Assembly (NCBI GenBank): GCA_947561395.2
Contig: OX387194.1
Span: 20,260,048 to 20,324,047, forward strand
DNA: 64,000 nucleotides
Direction of reading: 5' to 3'
DNA from: Buxus sempervirens
Taxonomy: Eukaryota; Streptophyta; Magnoliopsida; Buxales; Buxaceae
Shown here: one piece after another, positions 48,711 to 60,210 of the stretch
Layout of the letters: every line of letters begins with the position of its first letter
Position numbering within the stretch: the stretch's first letter is position 1
Notes under the pieces: generated by a model
Databases searched by the model: none
What the model saw: only the letters and a program-made list of their open reading frames with translations
What the model was told of the DNA's origin: nothing
Program-made: the position numbers and the translations under genes

Positions 48711-51043
48711 TGTAACGCCCTGGATCCAAGTTACGTAGATAAACCATAACTTGTTTTCGGAGGTTAATAATTAACACAGGATCACAATATCATAATGAAG
48801 GAAAAACATGGATACCACAATAAATATAAAATCAGGGTGCGCTACAAAAACCCAAAACTAACAGAATATGTATATAAAGCTAAAAACTCACATAATTGAG
48901 TAACTACCCGCATACATCAATCTCTCCAAGCATCTGAAAACAAAACAAAACGAACGGGATGAGATACGAATATCTCAATAAGTAGCACATGCATGCACAA
49001 TACATTTATCATCGCTATAATACATGGCTCGAATAATACCCTGTAACGATGGCGATAATAAGATTAATCTGACTAAGCTCATAACAGTTCAGCAGATAAG
49101 TGAAATCACAATAGTAATATCGAACGATCAAAACTAACCTTAACAATAGCAAAATTTTCAGCATTGAAGAATAAAGCAAAATCCGAGGTCAATGTTATGC
49201 ATTCACTTATATTGATTAGTTCAACACACCAGAGTGACATCCAAGCCTCCTGGTACACAGTCCTACCAACATAGGCTCGATACTCTGAAATGACAGCCTA
49301 CCCAGGAACTTGTCATCCAGTGTCAGCCTACTTCGAGTTTCGACACTAACAACCCGGCCTATCCAAGGATACGGGCTGCTCTACCCTAGTCATGGCAACA
49401 CTCATGGCTATGCAATTACATCAATAAAGGCAACACATCACATTACTAAGGTTAGACTCTGGATCCAGGACAAGCTAGACCTTAAACTAAATAAACTCAA
49501 CCATTAAACCAACCTCTGGAAGCAAGGTATACCAACCTCTAGTATTACCATCACAAAACAACTCATCCGGTCACTCAGGACCAAAACAGTAACTCATGAA
49601 ACTTCGATTAAAAATCTAAACCAACAACAGTAATCCAAAACCTTGTCGTGCAATTATTTACTCAAGAAAGTTTACATTTATAAAACTGCTCAGCACAATA
49701 TAATCTGATAAGCACAATCAAAAAAATATCACAAATTGAAATGTATTAGTGAAACATGATTCAAGACAACCAAGAACTCATGGTATCAACTCAGCAACCA
49801 ACTTACTGTCATCCCTTATTTTCTAACCTTGAATCATTCAAAAACTCTCTACTTATTGGTGCAAGGATCTCAAGAGGTTACCAGCATGTAATAATATTTC
49901 TAGCATCTATATTCAGCTCCTGGACAAGTTGTGAAACCCTTAGAATTGCAAAAATTGGATTAGAATAGCTCAGCCGAACTCCACTGAAGATTGAACAGGT
50001 TCGCTGACTTCCGCTCAGTGGGCGACACTAGGCTGCAGTCGGCGGATACCCTATTTAAACTACCGCTGAGTGCCGCCGAATAATGCCAGTGAGCGGCACT
50101 CAGCGAATACCCCCTTTTTTCCCGACAGCTATTTCTAGTCTCTGTAATTTTGATTCCGACATGTTTGACCTAGATTTAAACCTATCCAACCATCAATCTA
50201 TACTCATACCACTTCCCATAGCCCCTTAGAACCAAATAGAAATTATTCCTCTAATTAATCAGCTCCGATTCAACACTGTGCTCAAATTATAACTTTTACG
50301 ACAGTAGACTTACTTGCAATCCATAGATCCAGTAAAATCATGCAATCGATTGCCAAAACCACGAATAAATCTAGTGCTACTTACTTGATAAGATAAGAGA
50401 AGGATCAGATCCCCCAAAACTCCGATCACTGCACCTTCGGACGAACAATTTCAGGGCTGATTGGTCACTGTTGCACCCATGCGATCAGATTTGACCTGAT
50501 TTGATTTCTCCGGATCTGTTATTGAGTTGAATGATCCTTCTAAATCCTCAGATGCTACAGTTCCAACAGTTAAACCTTCCAACACAGGTTGACTCCTGGC
50601 ACTTTCACTTCAACAACCCTTGAAGATTCTCCCTCTCACCAGTAATTCAGCTCTCAGAATTTTATCTCTGTTTTCATCAAATCGAACCCAGCAAAAATGA
50701 ATTGAGCAGCCTATTTATAAGCTTCTATGGAATTCAAATCTGACATGTTTTGCTGGGTGCTTGCCCACCTAATATTTCTACAACATCTTTTACTTTTAAT
50801 TATATAATTAACTTCTAATCAAGAGCTCACCCTCTAACTAAAATAAATTATCTTTATTATTACTTTTAATTATTCGACTTAATATTTTACACTACTTACT
50901 ATCTTTTACGCCCTTTCTGTTAAATTTCCAGAAACTCCAAAATTACCCTTTCCTATCGATTACCCGCGATATCCACTTAATATTCCTATTAAAATTATTA
51001 CTTAATCTTCAAATGGACATTAACAAAATTTTGGGGTTCTACA
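48711..51043 (-). mobile_element. solo LTR 5 (2333 bp, Gypsy), nested in LTR 4
   Basis: TGTAACGCCCTGGATCC ... TTTTGGGGTTCTACA with TSD AAGGG (48706-48710, 51044-51048). On the minus strand: TTATAAATAGG (50721-50710), donor TCAAGTAAGTAGCACTAG (50384), CCGCTGAGTGCCGCC-type tract at about 50110-49975, dyad TGAGATATTCGTATCTCA (48977-48960), acceptor TTTTGTTTTCAG (48934). Confidence 0.95.
48934..50384 (-). other. predicted intron inside LTR 5
   Basis: CAA|GTAAGTAGCAC donor at 50384, GTTTTCAG acceptor at 48934, 1451 bp. The perfect dyad sits 26 nt upstream of the acceptor. Confidence 0.62.
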
Positions 51044-52113
51044 AAGGGCACTCGATAGGTCGCTTGAGCCTGCTTCGAGCGGCCATAATTTAGCTCTCGG
51101 GATCCTCTGTTAAAACAATCGCTAGAACAGTCGCTTGAGCGTCGCTCGAGCGGCCATGCCTTAAAACTCTACCTGAAGCTACCTAAAACTACCGCCTGAT
51201 GCTGCGCTCAAGCGACTGCTCAAGCAGCTGGGCTTTTTGACAGTTCGCGAAATCTGAACTTTTGGGGATTTTGGTTTTTCTCAAATCTCGCTTGTTCTGG
51301 GTGTTTTTGGACTCGAAATCACTCTTAGCATGTGTAGAAATCTACTACCAACAAAATCCCTCAAAGAAAACCCTCCCATTTGGCTTAGGACTCATTTTCA
51401 CATCTCAACCCTAACATTCATCTAACATGAGATTTTTTTTTGGCCGAAAATGAAAAACAAGGTTGGGGTGGTGTTGCTTACCTCTTGCAAACACTTAAGC
51501 AAGTTGTTTAACTCCTATTGCAACTTACGAACAGCTCTTGATGTGCTCCTTGGCGATTTTCCCACAATCTCACCAAGACAACCCCAAACGAGAATGGCTT
51601 CTCTTGGGTTCTTCTTTTCCTTTTCTTGCAAACAACTCTTCAAATGGGTTTGGAATAGATGGGGGGTGAAAATGGGGAAGAAGATGAAGAAGAAATGGGG
51701 AGAAGAGGAAAGGGTTGGTCGTGAATGGCTCTTCCTTGGTGTTTTCTCTCCACTTAAGTGACTTCCTCAAAACACTATATTTTATAGTTTTGCCACTCTC
51801 CTCCTACATTACATACCACACCACACTTAGCAAAATTGTCTCACCATATGAAATCTCATTTAACCACATGGAAGATGCTCACCTTCACAGGTTGCTGACA
51901 GCCCGGGGCTTAGCCACTTTGGCTGGCTTTAGGCTTGAGCTTCTCCAACTTCATCTACACAATCAAGCTTACTAATTAGGGTGTGCTAGGGATATTGGAA
52001 TGGGGCTTCACAGCACTTCTTTATCCTAGGGAATCTGGTTCTCTCAGATGAGGATGAAGATGCCATGTGCCCAACTAACCAATTTGAATTTCAAATCAAT
52101 TTGGGGTTCCACA

Positions 52114-52726
52114 CAAGAACTCTCAATCATTCTAAAGCAAACATGAAGAAGTGCAGAAATTAAGAAAGAGGGGTGAGCATAACCATGTTTCACAGTTCTA
52201 CCAGGATTTCAGCAAAGCAAGAAAACAAATGGAAGACAATACAGAAATTAAACTCAAGCACACAAGGTGTGTGAGGTCCCAAGGGTTGGAGCTAGTTAAG
52301 GCACGACTCCTAGATATACATGTGAAGGGAAGCACATCCAAGTCCTGATTAGTCTTTGTCTTTCATCTGTTCTTTCATTTGCTCTTGGTGCCGGTCCGCA
52401 GAGAAAACTTAAAACTTGCAAAGAAATCATCTTTAGGGCTGTCGGGAGCCCAAAAGAAGGTTACAAATTGCTTCAAAGGAAGGTGAGCCGAATGTCCTGG
52501 ATCTAGGGTTTTGTGCCCCCCCATTCTGATCTGGCCTGCTTTCATCTGTTGGTCAGACCTGGCCTGTTTTGAATCTGCTCCAAAGACCAATTCGGACTCA
52601 GGGTGCTTCTAGCGGACTGAATGGGTCAAGGCCCACAGCTCACAGGACTCAATGTATGGATTTGGGGTGGTTCCCCTGATCAAGATTAGGTTGGCTTCCT
52701 AAATTAGGGCTAAGGTAGCCTGGAAT
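52114..52726. other. Gypsy 2 interior, no gene recognised
   Basis: Lies downstream of the gag zinc knuckles on the minus strand. Stops occur in all frames and no protease or RT motif is seen, so the pol part of this element is missing. Confidence 0.45.
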
Positions 52727-53399
52727 CTAGGGTTTACTCAACTTGATGCAAAGTAGCAGGGGTTGCTGCCCTTGGCAAGTAGCTAGTAAAGGGCAACTCA
52801 AAATATGGTGTCCATTCTTGCCACACCTGAAACAAGCTCCCACTGGTGCAACGCAAGGCCCTGGGACATGGAATCTCTGGCACAGCTGGCATCTAGAGGG
52901 TCCTGATCTAACTCCCTGACCATTACTTGTACCCCAGTTTTTAGTAGAAATTAAAATAAAGAAGTAATTAGTAGATTTAATTAAATTAAATTGTGTGGAG
53001 ATTGGGGTCATTAGGTGGCAAAGAAATAAGTAAAATTTTATTAAGAAAGTAAGTGCGAAATTTAGAATTTGTAGTGATTAGGAACTTACAAAATAAATAT
53101 TTTATATTAACCGCAACTTTAGGGAGGAATAGATAGGGAATTTCGAAGGCTAAGTTAAGGCCAGAGATAAATTAGGTTAAGGGTTTGCGAAGTCTATAAA
53201 TAGATTGCTAAGTTAAAAATTTCGGAGGTTGGGGAAAAGAAGCCAGAGGCCATGTATTTAGGGTGGCCGGTGCTTGGAAACTGAGGGCGTCGGCCGATAA
53301 GCTTTGCTCTATGAAGGAGGGTAGCAGAAGGGTTGGAAGCTAGAAGAAAAGTCTTCGATGACATGTGAGTAGCTGTAAAACCCCAGTTTTGAGTAAAAT

Positions 53400-53434
53400 A
53401 AATAAATATATATATATATATATATATATACACA
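53400..53434. repeat. TA microsatellite
   Basis: A run of about 12 TA units in LTR 7, 25 bp after its start. Confidence 0.95.
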
Positions 53435-53813
53435 TGGATTAATTAGTAGGTTTAATCAAAAATTTATTTAAAGCTGGAGATTTGTGGTTATTAGTTGGCA
53501 AAGAAAATAAGTAGAATGTTATTAAGTAATTAAGTGCGAACTTAAAATTTGTAATGAATAGGAACTTAGCAAATAAATAATTCGGGTAACCTCAGCTTTA
53601 ATGAGGGGTAGATATGGAATCCCGAGGGTTAATTTAATGCCGGGGATAAATTAGGTTAAACCTTGCGAGGTCTATAAATAGATTGCTAAGATAAAAAATT
53701 TCGGAGGTTGGGGAAAAGTCGCTGCCTGGTACCTAGGGCGTCGGCCAAAAAGCTTGGATCTTTGGAGGAGTCCATCAAAAGGGTTGGAAGCTAGAAGAAG
53801 ATCCTCAATACAA

Positions 53814-55469
53814 GTGAATAGCATCGTTTTAAAACTGGGTTTTGGATTGATTCGTGAGTTTGACATTGATGCATATGTTTTCTGGAAGGAGATAGGCCGA
53901 GTGTGAGTTTCTTTTAGAACTGTTAGAGATAAATAAAAAGGTGTTTAGAATAATTTCAAAAGTGGTTTAAACATCTTCTGGGAATAGTAGGAGGCTAGGG
54001 AAATGGTTACAGACAGAAAATTTTCGGTCAGTTGTGTAGATCTGGAAATAACAGAGACTCGAAGAAACTAGGGTATCATCCGCCGAGTTGGCGCTACCTA
54101 GCGCCAACTACCTGTAGTCAGCGAAAGGCCGAAGTCACTTACCGCCGAGCTCGCACTCATCGCGCGCCTAGCTAGCACCGATCGATTTTCTTACCGCCAA
54201 TCTCACGTTAATCTTGCGCTCATCATGCGCCTAGTTCGCGCCTACCCTCTTTTAAGTAAGCGCGACTTATATTTTTAACCAATTACTTACCGCTGACCTC
54301 GCGCCTAGCGCTAGAGGTCAGCGCAAGGCCCAATATCTTGCCGAAGTGGAGTTTTGACCAACTAAGCTGGATTTGATGATTTGAGGGTTCAAGCACTTGA
54401 CTAATGATTTGTTTAGGACTTTAAAAACATTATTCCTTATTAAAATTTCTCTGAGAAAATAAGTGGAAATTCTTAGGAGCCTCCAAGGTTAATTCTAAAG
54501 GGCTAATGATAGGTGATCTCATTGTAATTAACACTAGGAGTTCCTGATTTAGTTTCCTGTTGTTTATATACTGTACTTGAATGAGAATTCATTTAATCTG
54601 GTTTTACTTGATTGCAAGTTCTGAAATGTATTGTAAAGATTTCTCTTGGTGTGAGTAAATGAGTTTATTACCAATGGGCATGTGCTATGAGATTTGAGGA
54701 AATACTGAAAGTACATGAGGTACTGTTATGGTCTAGAGGGACATGTGGTGAATTGGTTGAGTTATACATGATGTTGAACGTATTGTTTTATTGTGATGTT
54801 AGAGCTGTGATTTTACGATGGTTGACTGTTTTGGTTTAGCTTGTCCTGGATCCAGAGTCTAAGCTTAGTAATGTGATGTCTTTGTTTTATTGGAGTAATG
54901 GCATGGCCATGGAGTGTTGCCACGACCGGTGTAGAGCAGCCAGAAACCCTGAGTAGGCCTGGTTGTCAATACCGAAACCCTGAGTAGGCCGGCATTGGAT
55001 GACGAAACCCTGAGTAGGCCATCATTTCAGAGTATCCGAAACCCTGAGTAGGCTGGAACTGTGTACATGGAGGTGTGGAGGTCGCTCTGGCGTGTTGATT
55101 AACCAATCAAATAATTACATGACATTGACCAATGTGGGGTTTTGTTTATCTAGTTTAAGACATATTATTGGATTGTTGTAGAAATTGGTTTTCTCGAGAC
55201 GTGGATATAATGATATTGTTTCTTTTGCAATCAATTGGAATTTTGTTGATAAACGTATTCAGATTTAAATACGTATTGATTTTCACTATCTATATCTTTG
55301 TGTCAAATAAATTATTGGGGGTTTTAGTCGGATTCATCAAGTTATTGCCTGCATTACTCGTTTGATTATTCGATTCATATTTTACAACTAGTAAATTTTA
55401 TTTGTGCATGCATGTGCTGCTCGCTGAGATATTCGTATCTCATTCCTTTGCTTCTGTTTTGTTTTTCAG
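53814..55469 (+). other. predicted intron inside LTR 7
   Basis: CAA|GTGAATAGCATC donor at 53814 and GTTTTTCAG acceptor at 55469, 1656 bp. Matches the LTR 6 intron at both ends. Confidence 0.6.
54940..55065 (+). repeat. minisatellite of GAAACCCTGAGTAGGCC units
   Basis: Four units at about 30-36 bp spacing, shared with LTR 6 (56795-56885). A diverged form appears in LTR 5 near 49260-49350 on the other strand. Confidence 0.9.
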
Positions 55470-58400
55470 ATATGTATGGACAGCCGATACTTGCGGGTTG
55501 TTTATTGGGCCATGTGAGTTATTACTTTGGGGTTATTTTAGCGAACTCTGCTTCACAGTTTCTTATTGAATTCATGTTTTTCCTTCACTCTGATAGTGCG
55601 ATCCTGCTTTACATAATAACCTCTGGAGACGAGTTATGGGTTTTCTACATGACTCAGATTTGGGGTGTTACAGTAGCATCGTTTTAATCTGGGTTTTTGG
55701 CTTGATCAGTGAGTTTAATCGTATTGCATAAGTTTCTGGAAAATACAGTTTCAAACATGAGTTTTTGGAAGGATTTTTAGAGATAAATTTTAATGTGTTT
55801 AGAATAATTTAAAACTTGTTTAAATGTCTTTTGGGAGTAGTAGAAGGTTAGGAAAATTGTTACAGAGATCAAAAATTCAGTCAGTCAAGGAGTTTTCGCA
55901 TTAACAGAGAATAGAAATTCGTAGGGGGTGTCCGCCGGGTTGGCGCCTACCTAGCGCCAACTAGTTTAGTTGGCGTGAGAATAAAAATATACTTCTCGCC
56001 GAGCTCGCGCTTATCTCGTGTCGAGTAGTTTAGTTAAGCGCGAGATGAATTTTCCTTACCGCTGAGTTCGCACCTATCTTTCGCCTCATCTATCTGGAGT
56101 TAGCGCGACGTGTATATTGTATGACTGAGTTCTCGCCGACCACGCGCCAAGCACCAGAGGTCAGCGCAACCCCTAATACTTTGCCGAAATGGGTTTTTGA
56201 TCAAATTAAGCAAGAGTTTGATATTTGGAGGTTTCAACCACTTTGCCAATGACTTGTTTAGGATCTTAGAAATACTATTTCCTATTCAAACACCCTGAGA
56301 TTATTAAGTGGAGTTTCTGGTAATCCTTAGGAGTTTCCAAGGTGAATTTTAAGTGCTATCGGTAGGTGATGTTATTGTTCCAAACACTAGGAGTACATGA
56401 TTTAGTTTCCCTTTGTTTATACACTGTACTTGATTGAGAATTTATTTAACTTGGTTTTATTTGATTGCAAGTTCTGAAATGTATTTGTAAAGATTCTCTT
56501 GGTGTGAGTAAATGGGTTTTATTTCCAATGGTCTTGTGTTATGTGATTTGAGTAAATACTGAAAGTACATGAGGTACTGTTCTGGTCCAGAGGGACATGT
56601 GGTGAGCTGTGTTGTGTTAAACATGATGTTGAACATATTGATTTATTGTGATGTCAGATTTGAGATTATACGATGGTTTTCTGTTTTGGTTTAGCTTGTC
56701 CTTGATCCAGAGTCTAAGCTTAGTAATGTGATGTCTTTTGTTTTATTGGTGTAATGGTATAGCCATGGAGTGTTGCCACGACTGGTGTAGAGCAGCCAGA
56801 AACCCTAAGTAGGCCGGCATTGGATGACGAAACCCTGAGTAGGCCGTCATTTCAGAGTATCTGAAACCTTGAGTAGGCCGGAATTGTGTACATGGAGGTT
56901 TGGATGTCGCTTTGGCGTGTTAATTAACCAATCTAAATAACTACATGACATTGACCAAATGTTGGGTTTTGTTTTATTTAGCATGAGACATATTATTGGA
57001 TTGTTGTAGAAAATTTGGTTTTCTCGAGATGTGGTCATAATGATATTGGTTCTTTTGCGATTATTCGGATTTGTGGACAACTGTATTCAGATTTAAATAC
57101 ACATATATTTTCATTTGCTATATCATTGTGTCTAATAAATTACTGGGAGTTTAGTCGGATTTATCGAGTTATTGCCATCGTTACTGGTGAAATTATTCGA
57201 TCCATATTTTTACAACTAGTAAATTGTATTTGTGCATGCATGTGCTGCTCGACTAGTAAATTGTATTTGTGCATGCATGTGCTGCTCGCTGAGATATTCG
57301 TATCTCATTCCTTTGCTTTTATTTGTTTTTCAGATACGCCTGGAGAGCCCGATACTTGCGGGTAGTTTACTTGGTCATGTGAGTTACTACTTTGGGGTTA
57401 TTTTAGAGCACTCTGTTTTATAGTTATTGTTATATTCATGTTTTCCTTCACTCTGATAGTGCGGTCCTGCGTTACATAATAATCTCTGGATACGAGTTAC
57501 GGGTTTTCTACGTAACTCAGATCCGGGGCATTACATTACTACTCTAAACCTCTAGCCTCGGCCTCTTGCCTGTATGAACAAATGTACTCTATGGGGTTGG
57601 CCTGTAAGGAACTCTATCTCTACCCGAATCTAGTCGCCTTTCTGAAATCAACCGCTCTGCCTTCTCAGCTCTACGGACCAGTTAAGCATATTGGGTGCAC
57701 TCGACAACTGACACCCTATCCTTAATATCAGCCTTCAATCCCTACTCAAAGTGCTGGATCCTCTTTACCTCATCTGCTGCTACCTTGTGAGGCGCAAATT
57801 AGGATAACTCATCAAATTGGGCCTCATACTGTAATACAGTCTGACTTCCATAGGTGATGTACGTAAACTCTTTTGCCTTCTGCCGGCAAAAGTTTGCAGT
57901 GAATTATCGCTCATAGAAGATCTCTCTGAATCTCTCCTAGGTGATTTGAAATCCTGGGTCAGTCCTCCTCCTCATAGATCGCCACTAGTGAACTGCCTCT
58001 CTCTCAAACATAAATGTGGCTGATCTGACTCTCTTGTCAATCGGGCACTCCATGCTTTCAAAGATCCACTCGATCTTTAGCATCCATCGCTCTGCCTCCA
58101 TGGGATCTACCTGTCCCCCAAAAGATGGAGGTCCCATTTTACGAAACCTATCTAGTTCCTTAGCAGAATCTTCCTCATCTCTCCTAGGAATTCTATCCTC
58201 TTGCCTATTCCTCTCAACTTTGTCTATCAGCCCAGCAACAGCTTCAATAACCCTCCAAACATCCTCCTATTGAGCAAGAGTAGCAACGAGTGCAGGTGGT
58301 GGAATAGGCCGCTCAACTTGATCCCTAGTAGGATAGCCCATCTGTTGCTCAGTCTGTGGTGCAATTACCGGCTCAGGCTCTACAGTCGGTATCTCCCTAG

Positions 58401-58589
58401 GAGCACGTGCAGGTCTATCTCTAGTTCTAGAATGAGTATTCATGATGATCAATCACTGCAAAACAAGAAAATGAAGCATAATCAGAATAAGGATCTCTCA
58501 TCCTAGAGGATAATTTAGTGGTGCTATCTAGCGTATCACACATTCCCATATCAACCTAAGGTTTTCTACCTAAGGTTGGCATCCTATAT

Positions 58590-58601
58590 GCTCTGATACC
58601 A
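58590..58601 (-). promoter_or_regulatory. primer binding site of Gypsy 2 (initiator tRNA-Met)
   Basis: On the minus strand TGGTATCAGAGC lies four bases after the LTR end (GGGTGTTACA). It is complementary to the 3' end of initiator tRNA-Met, the usual primer of plant chromoviruses. Confidence 0.9.
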
Positions 58602-58605
58602 CCTC

Positions 58606-58815
58606 TGTAACACCCTGGATCTGGATCTCATATCCAAACCCAGAGTGTTAGATAACAGTGGCCCAAAAGCATCCTAAACCAGCCAATAATTAAAATTAAA
58701 CTTTATTCATAATGAGAGTGTGGAAGGAAAGTATGAAATCTAAATAAAAGCATGGATTACATAAATCAAAGTAGCCAATTTTAACGACCAATCATCAGTA
58801 ACCATCAAATAAAAG
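58606..58815 (-). mobile_element. end of the 5' LTR of Gypsy 2, cut by a Copia-like insertion
   Basis: Starts (plus strand) TGTAACACCCTGGATC. Only about 210 bp is present before the Copia-like LTR begins at 58816. The rest would lie beyond that insertion, outside the window. Confidence 0.7.
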
Positions 58816-59852
58816 TGTTTTTCCTGAAAGAGTAGAGGACTACTCTATAGGTCCACGATCTATAACAATTCAGAATTGAACAATGCGGAAACAATACACA
58901 GAGAATTATACGAGGAAACCTGGATCCAGATCCAGGAAAAACCTCGAGTCTATATGAGGCGACTAACCCTTCGAAATCCACTATTGAATGAAAAGACAAT
59001 TACAAAGGAGTACATACTTAACCTTTACAATTTGACTCACTCAACAGCAATCCACAGTTCGAATCCACGAACTGCAACACAGCTTGAATCCACAAGCTGC
59101 AGAACACGATCAGTCCAGATCGCAAAACAATCACTCACCAGTGATCCACAGTTCGAATCCACGAACTGCAACACAGCTTGAATCCACAAGCTGCAGAACA
59201 CGATCAATCCAGATCGCAGCAATCCTCTCAGAATCCACTGAGACGATCCAATGCAGTAGGAATCCACCTACGCATCAATCAAGGCCGATCACCAGTCCAG
59301 GCGATCACACGATCAGATGAAGTTCCGAATTTAAGAAGAATCCTCTATCTTCAATTCCAGGCGATCTATCTCAGATCTCCCCCTCACTCGATCGCCGACT
59401 CTCTAAAGAAGATTTGATCGAATCTCAAAAACCTCATGATTCGAAATCCAAATGATCCAAAGAAAAAAAGTCCCAATTAAAAATTACAACACGTCTATTT
59501 AAAGACTAAAACTCAGATCGCTTCACGACGCTGGTGGCATCGTGAAGCGATCGATGTAGACTGCTGGTAGCGAACTCAAGTCCCGCTCAGAGTAAGTTGA
59601 ATCAGTTAAAAGCGCGCTGCTAGCGGGAGAGTACGCGGCATGTGCATGGACCTTTCTTTCAAAACACTAATTCCCTTATGCGCTGCCAGCGGGGTGGCAG
59701 CGGCGTGGTAGCAGTGTGGTGGCATCAACTTCTTCTTCTTTACTCAATTCACTGAATTTTCATTGTTTAATCTGCACATCTTGAAGCTTCATTAGAAGAC
59801 ATAATTTGTCAAACATTTGCCATAAACAGGAGTGTGAGTTTTCACACTTACA
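58816..59852 (-). mobile_element. Copia-like LTR (1037 bp)
   Basis: Plus strand TGTTTTTCCTGAAAG ... TTTTCACACTTACA. The AAAAG before it (58811-58815) is the presumed target-duplication copy. On the minus strand the LTR is preceded by the purine tract CCAAGGGGGAGAT, so this is the 3' LTR. A 94-bp repeat (CCACAGTTCGAATCCACGAA at 59052 and 59146) and a GC-rich tract (about 59518-59725, with GCTGCCAGC and GGCAGCGG words) lie inside. Confidence 0.7.
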
Positions 59853-59866
59853 ATCTCCCCCTTGGC
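59853..59866 (-). other. polypurine tract
   Basis: Minus strand GCCAAGGGGGAGAT directly before the 3' LTR start TGTAAGTG, the usual plus-strand primer of Copia elements. Confidence 0.75.
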
Positions 59867-60210
59867 AAATGCCTGACAACAACCTTACACCAGTGTTTAA
59901 TATCAATCTCAGTTAATGATGATTTCCATTTAAGAATTTTAAAACCACACTGTTAAAGAGAGACACAATGATTTTGACGAATCCAGAATTTCATTCATTT
60001 ACAAAAGATATACAGATATCAGAAACATGTACACTGTTCAAGAAAGAAAAAACATTTTCTCCCCCTTACTTATCACTCCCCTTTTACACCCATATTCAGG
60101 AGAAAACAACCAGAACAGAACACAACAAAAAAAAACATCATATTCACAGCAAAAAATAACAGGTAGCAGCAAGCATCAGCAACAACCCAGCCAAACCATC
60201 AACAGAAACA
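59867..60210. other. untranslated stretch between ORF and 3' LTR
   Basis: AT-rich. Nothing recognised except a second G-rich CCTTTCTGG complement near 60230. Confidence 0.4.

Larger units (their letters stand above)
47423..51481 (-). other. predicted intron inside LTR 4, hosting LTR 5
   Basis: GAG|GTAAGCAAC donor at 51481, TTTTTCAG acceptor at 47423; about 1.72 kb after removing LTR 5 and one TSD copy. Short repeats (GATTCCCCTTGATGTAGGCA type near 47720-47800; GGGCCACTG.CCCT near 48240-48320) lie in it. Confidence 0.55.
47042..52113 (-). mobile_element. LTR 4 (about 2.73 kb net) with LTR 5 nested inside; no matching TSD
   Basis: Starts TGTCACAACCTGGAACC and ends TTTGGGGTTCCACA, the same end style as LTR 3 and LTR 5. 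On the minus strand: CTATAAAATA TATA box (51787-51776), donor AAGAGGTAAGCAACACC (51481), GCTCGAGCG tract at about 51240-51050, dyad GTGAGACGAATGTCTCAG (47464-47447) beside ACACATGCATG, and acceptor TTATTTTTCAG (47423). The flanks GCACT (47037-47041) and CAAGA (52114-52118) do not match. The LTR joins two different Gypsy elements and may be a recombination junction. Confidence 0.75.
53374..55672 (+). mobile_element. solo LTR 7 (2299 bp, Gypsy), nested in LTR 6
   Basis: TGTAAAACCCCAGTTTTGAG ... CAGATTTGGGGTGTTACA with TSD GTAGC (53369-53373, 55673-55677). TATAAATAG at 53673. Donor TACAAGTGAATAGCATCG (53814). GC-rich tract at about 54070-54340. Dyad 55425-55442. Acceptor TTTGTTTTTCAG (55469). 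Close relative of LTR 6 along its whole length. Confidence 0.96.
53365..57333 (+). other. predicted intron inside LTR 6, hosting LTR 7
   Basis: CAT|GTGAGTAGCATC donor at 53365, TTTTTCAG acceptor at 57333; about 1.67 kb after removing LTR 7 and one GTAGC. Confidence 0.58.
52928..57535 (+). mobile_element. solo LTR 6 (about 2.30 kb net) containing LTR 7
   Basis: TGTACCCCAGTTTTTAG ... TCAGATCCGGGGCATTACA with TSD TTACT (52923-52927, 57536-57540). TATAAATAG at 53195. Donor GACATGTGAGTAGC (53365), interrupted nine bases later by LTR 7. GC-rich tract at about 55925-56170. Four GAAACCCTGAGTAGGCCG-like units near 56795-56885. Dyad TGAGATATTCGTATCTCA (57290-57307). Acceptor TTGTTTTTCAG (57333). A 37-bp segment around CATGCATGTGCTGCTCG is duplicated at about 57216-57288. 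Confidence 0.95.
52727..58443 (-). pseudogene. chromovirus-type Gypsy gag, split by LTR 6
   Basis: Starts near ATG 58443 (MNTHSRTRDRPARAP). The core (RFRKMGPPSFGGQVDPMEAE, then EREAVHWWRSM, FREIFYERYF, KAKEFTYITYGSQTV) is the Ty3-Gypsy gag fold. It runs to 57541, then resumes at 52922 (NGQGVRSGPSR) with two zinc knuckles: CQLCQRFHVPGPC and CFRCGKNGHHILSC (C-x2-C-x4-H-x4-C, about 52834-52793). Double knuckles of this spacing are typical of Tekay/Del chromoviruses. In-frame stops occur (for example in DELS*FAPH). The two halves join in frame when LTR6 plus one TTACT is removed. Confidence 0.88.

Noticed and set aside
53194..53433. 79-codon minus-strand open frame in LTR 6
   Set aside because: Begins in the TA microsatellite and crosses the LTR 6/LTR 7 boundary.
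58606..58815. Pairing the Gypsy 2 5' LTR with LTR 4 as its 3' LTR
   Set aside because: Beyond the shared terminal bases the first 200 bp do not resemble each other.
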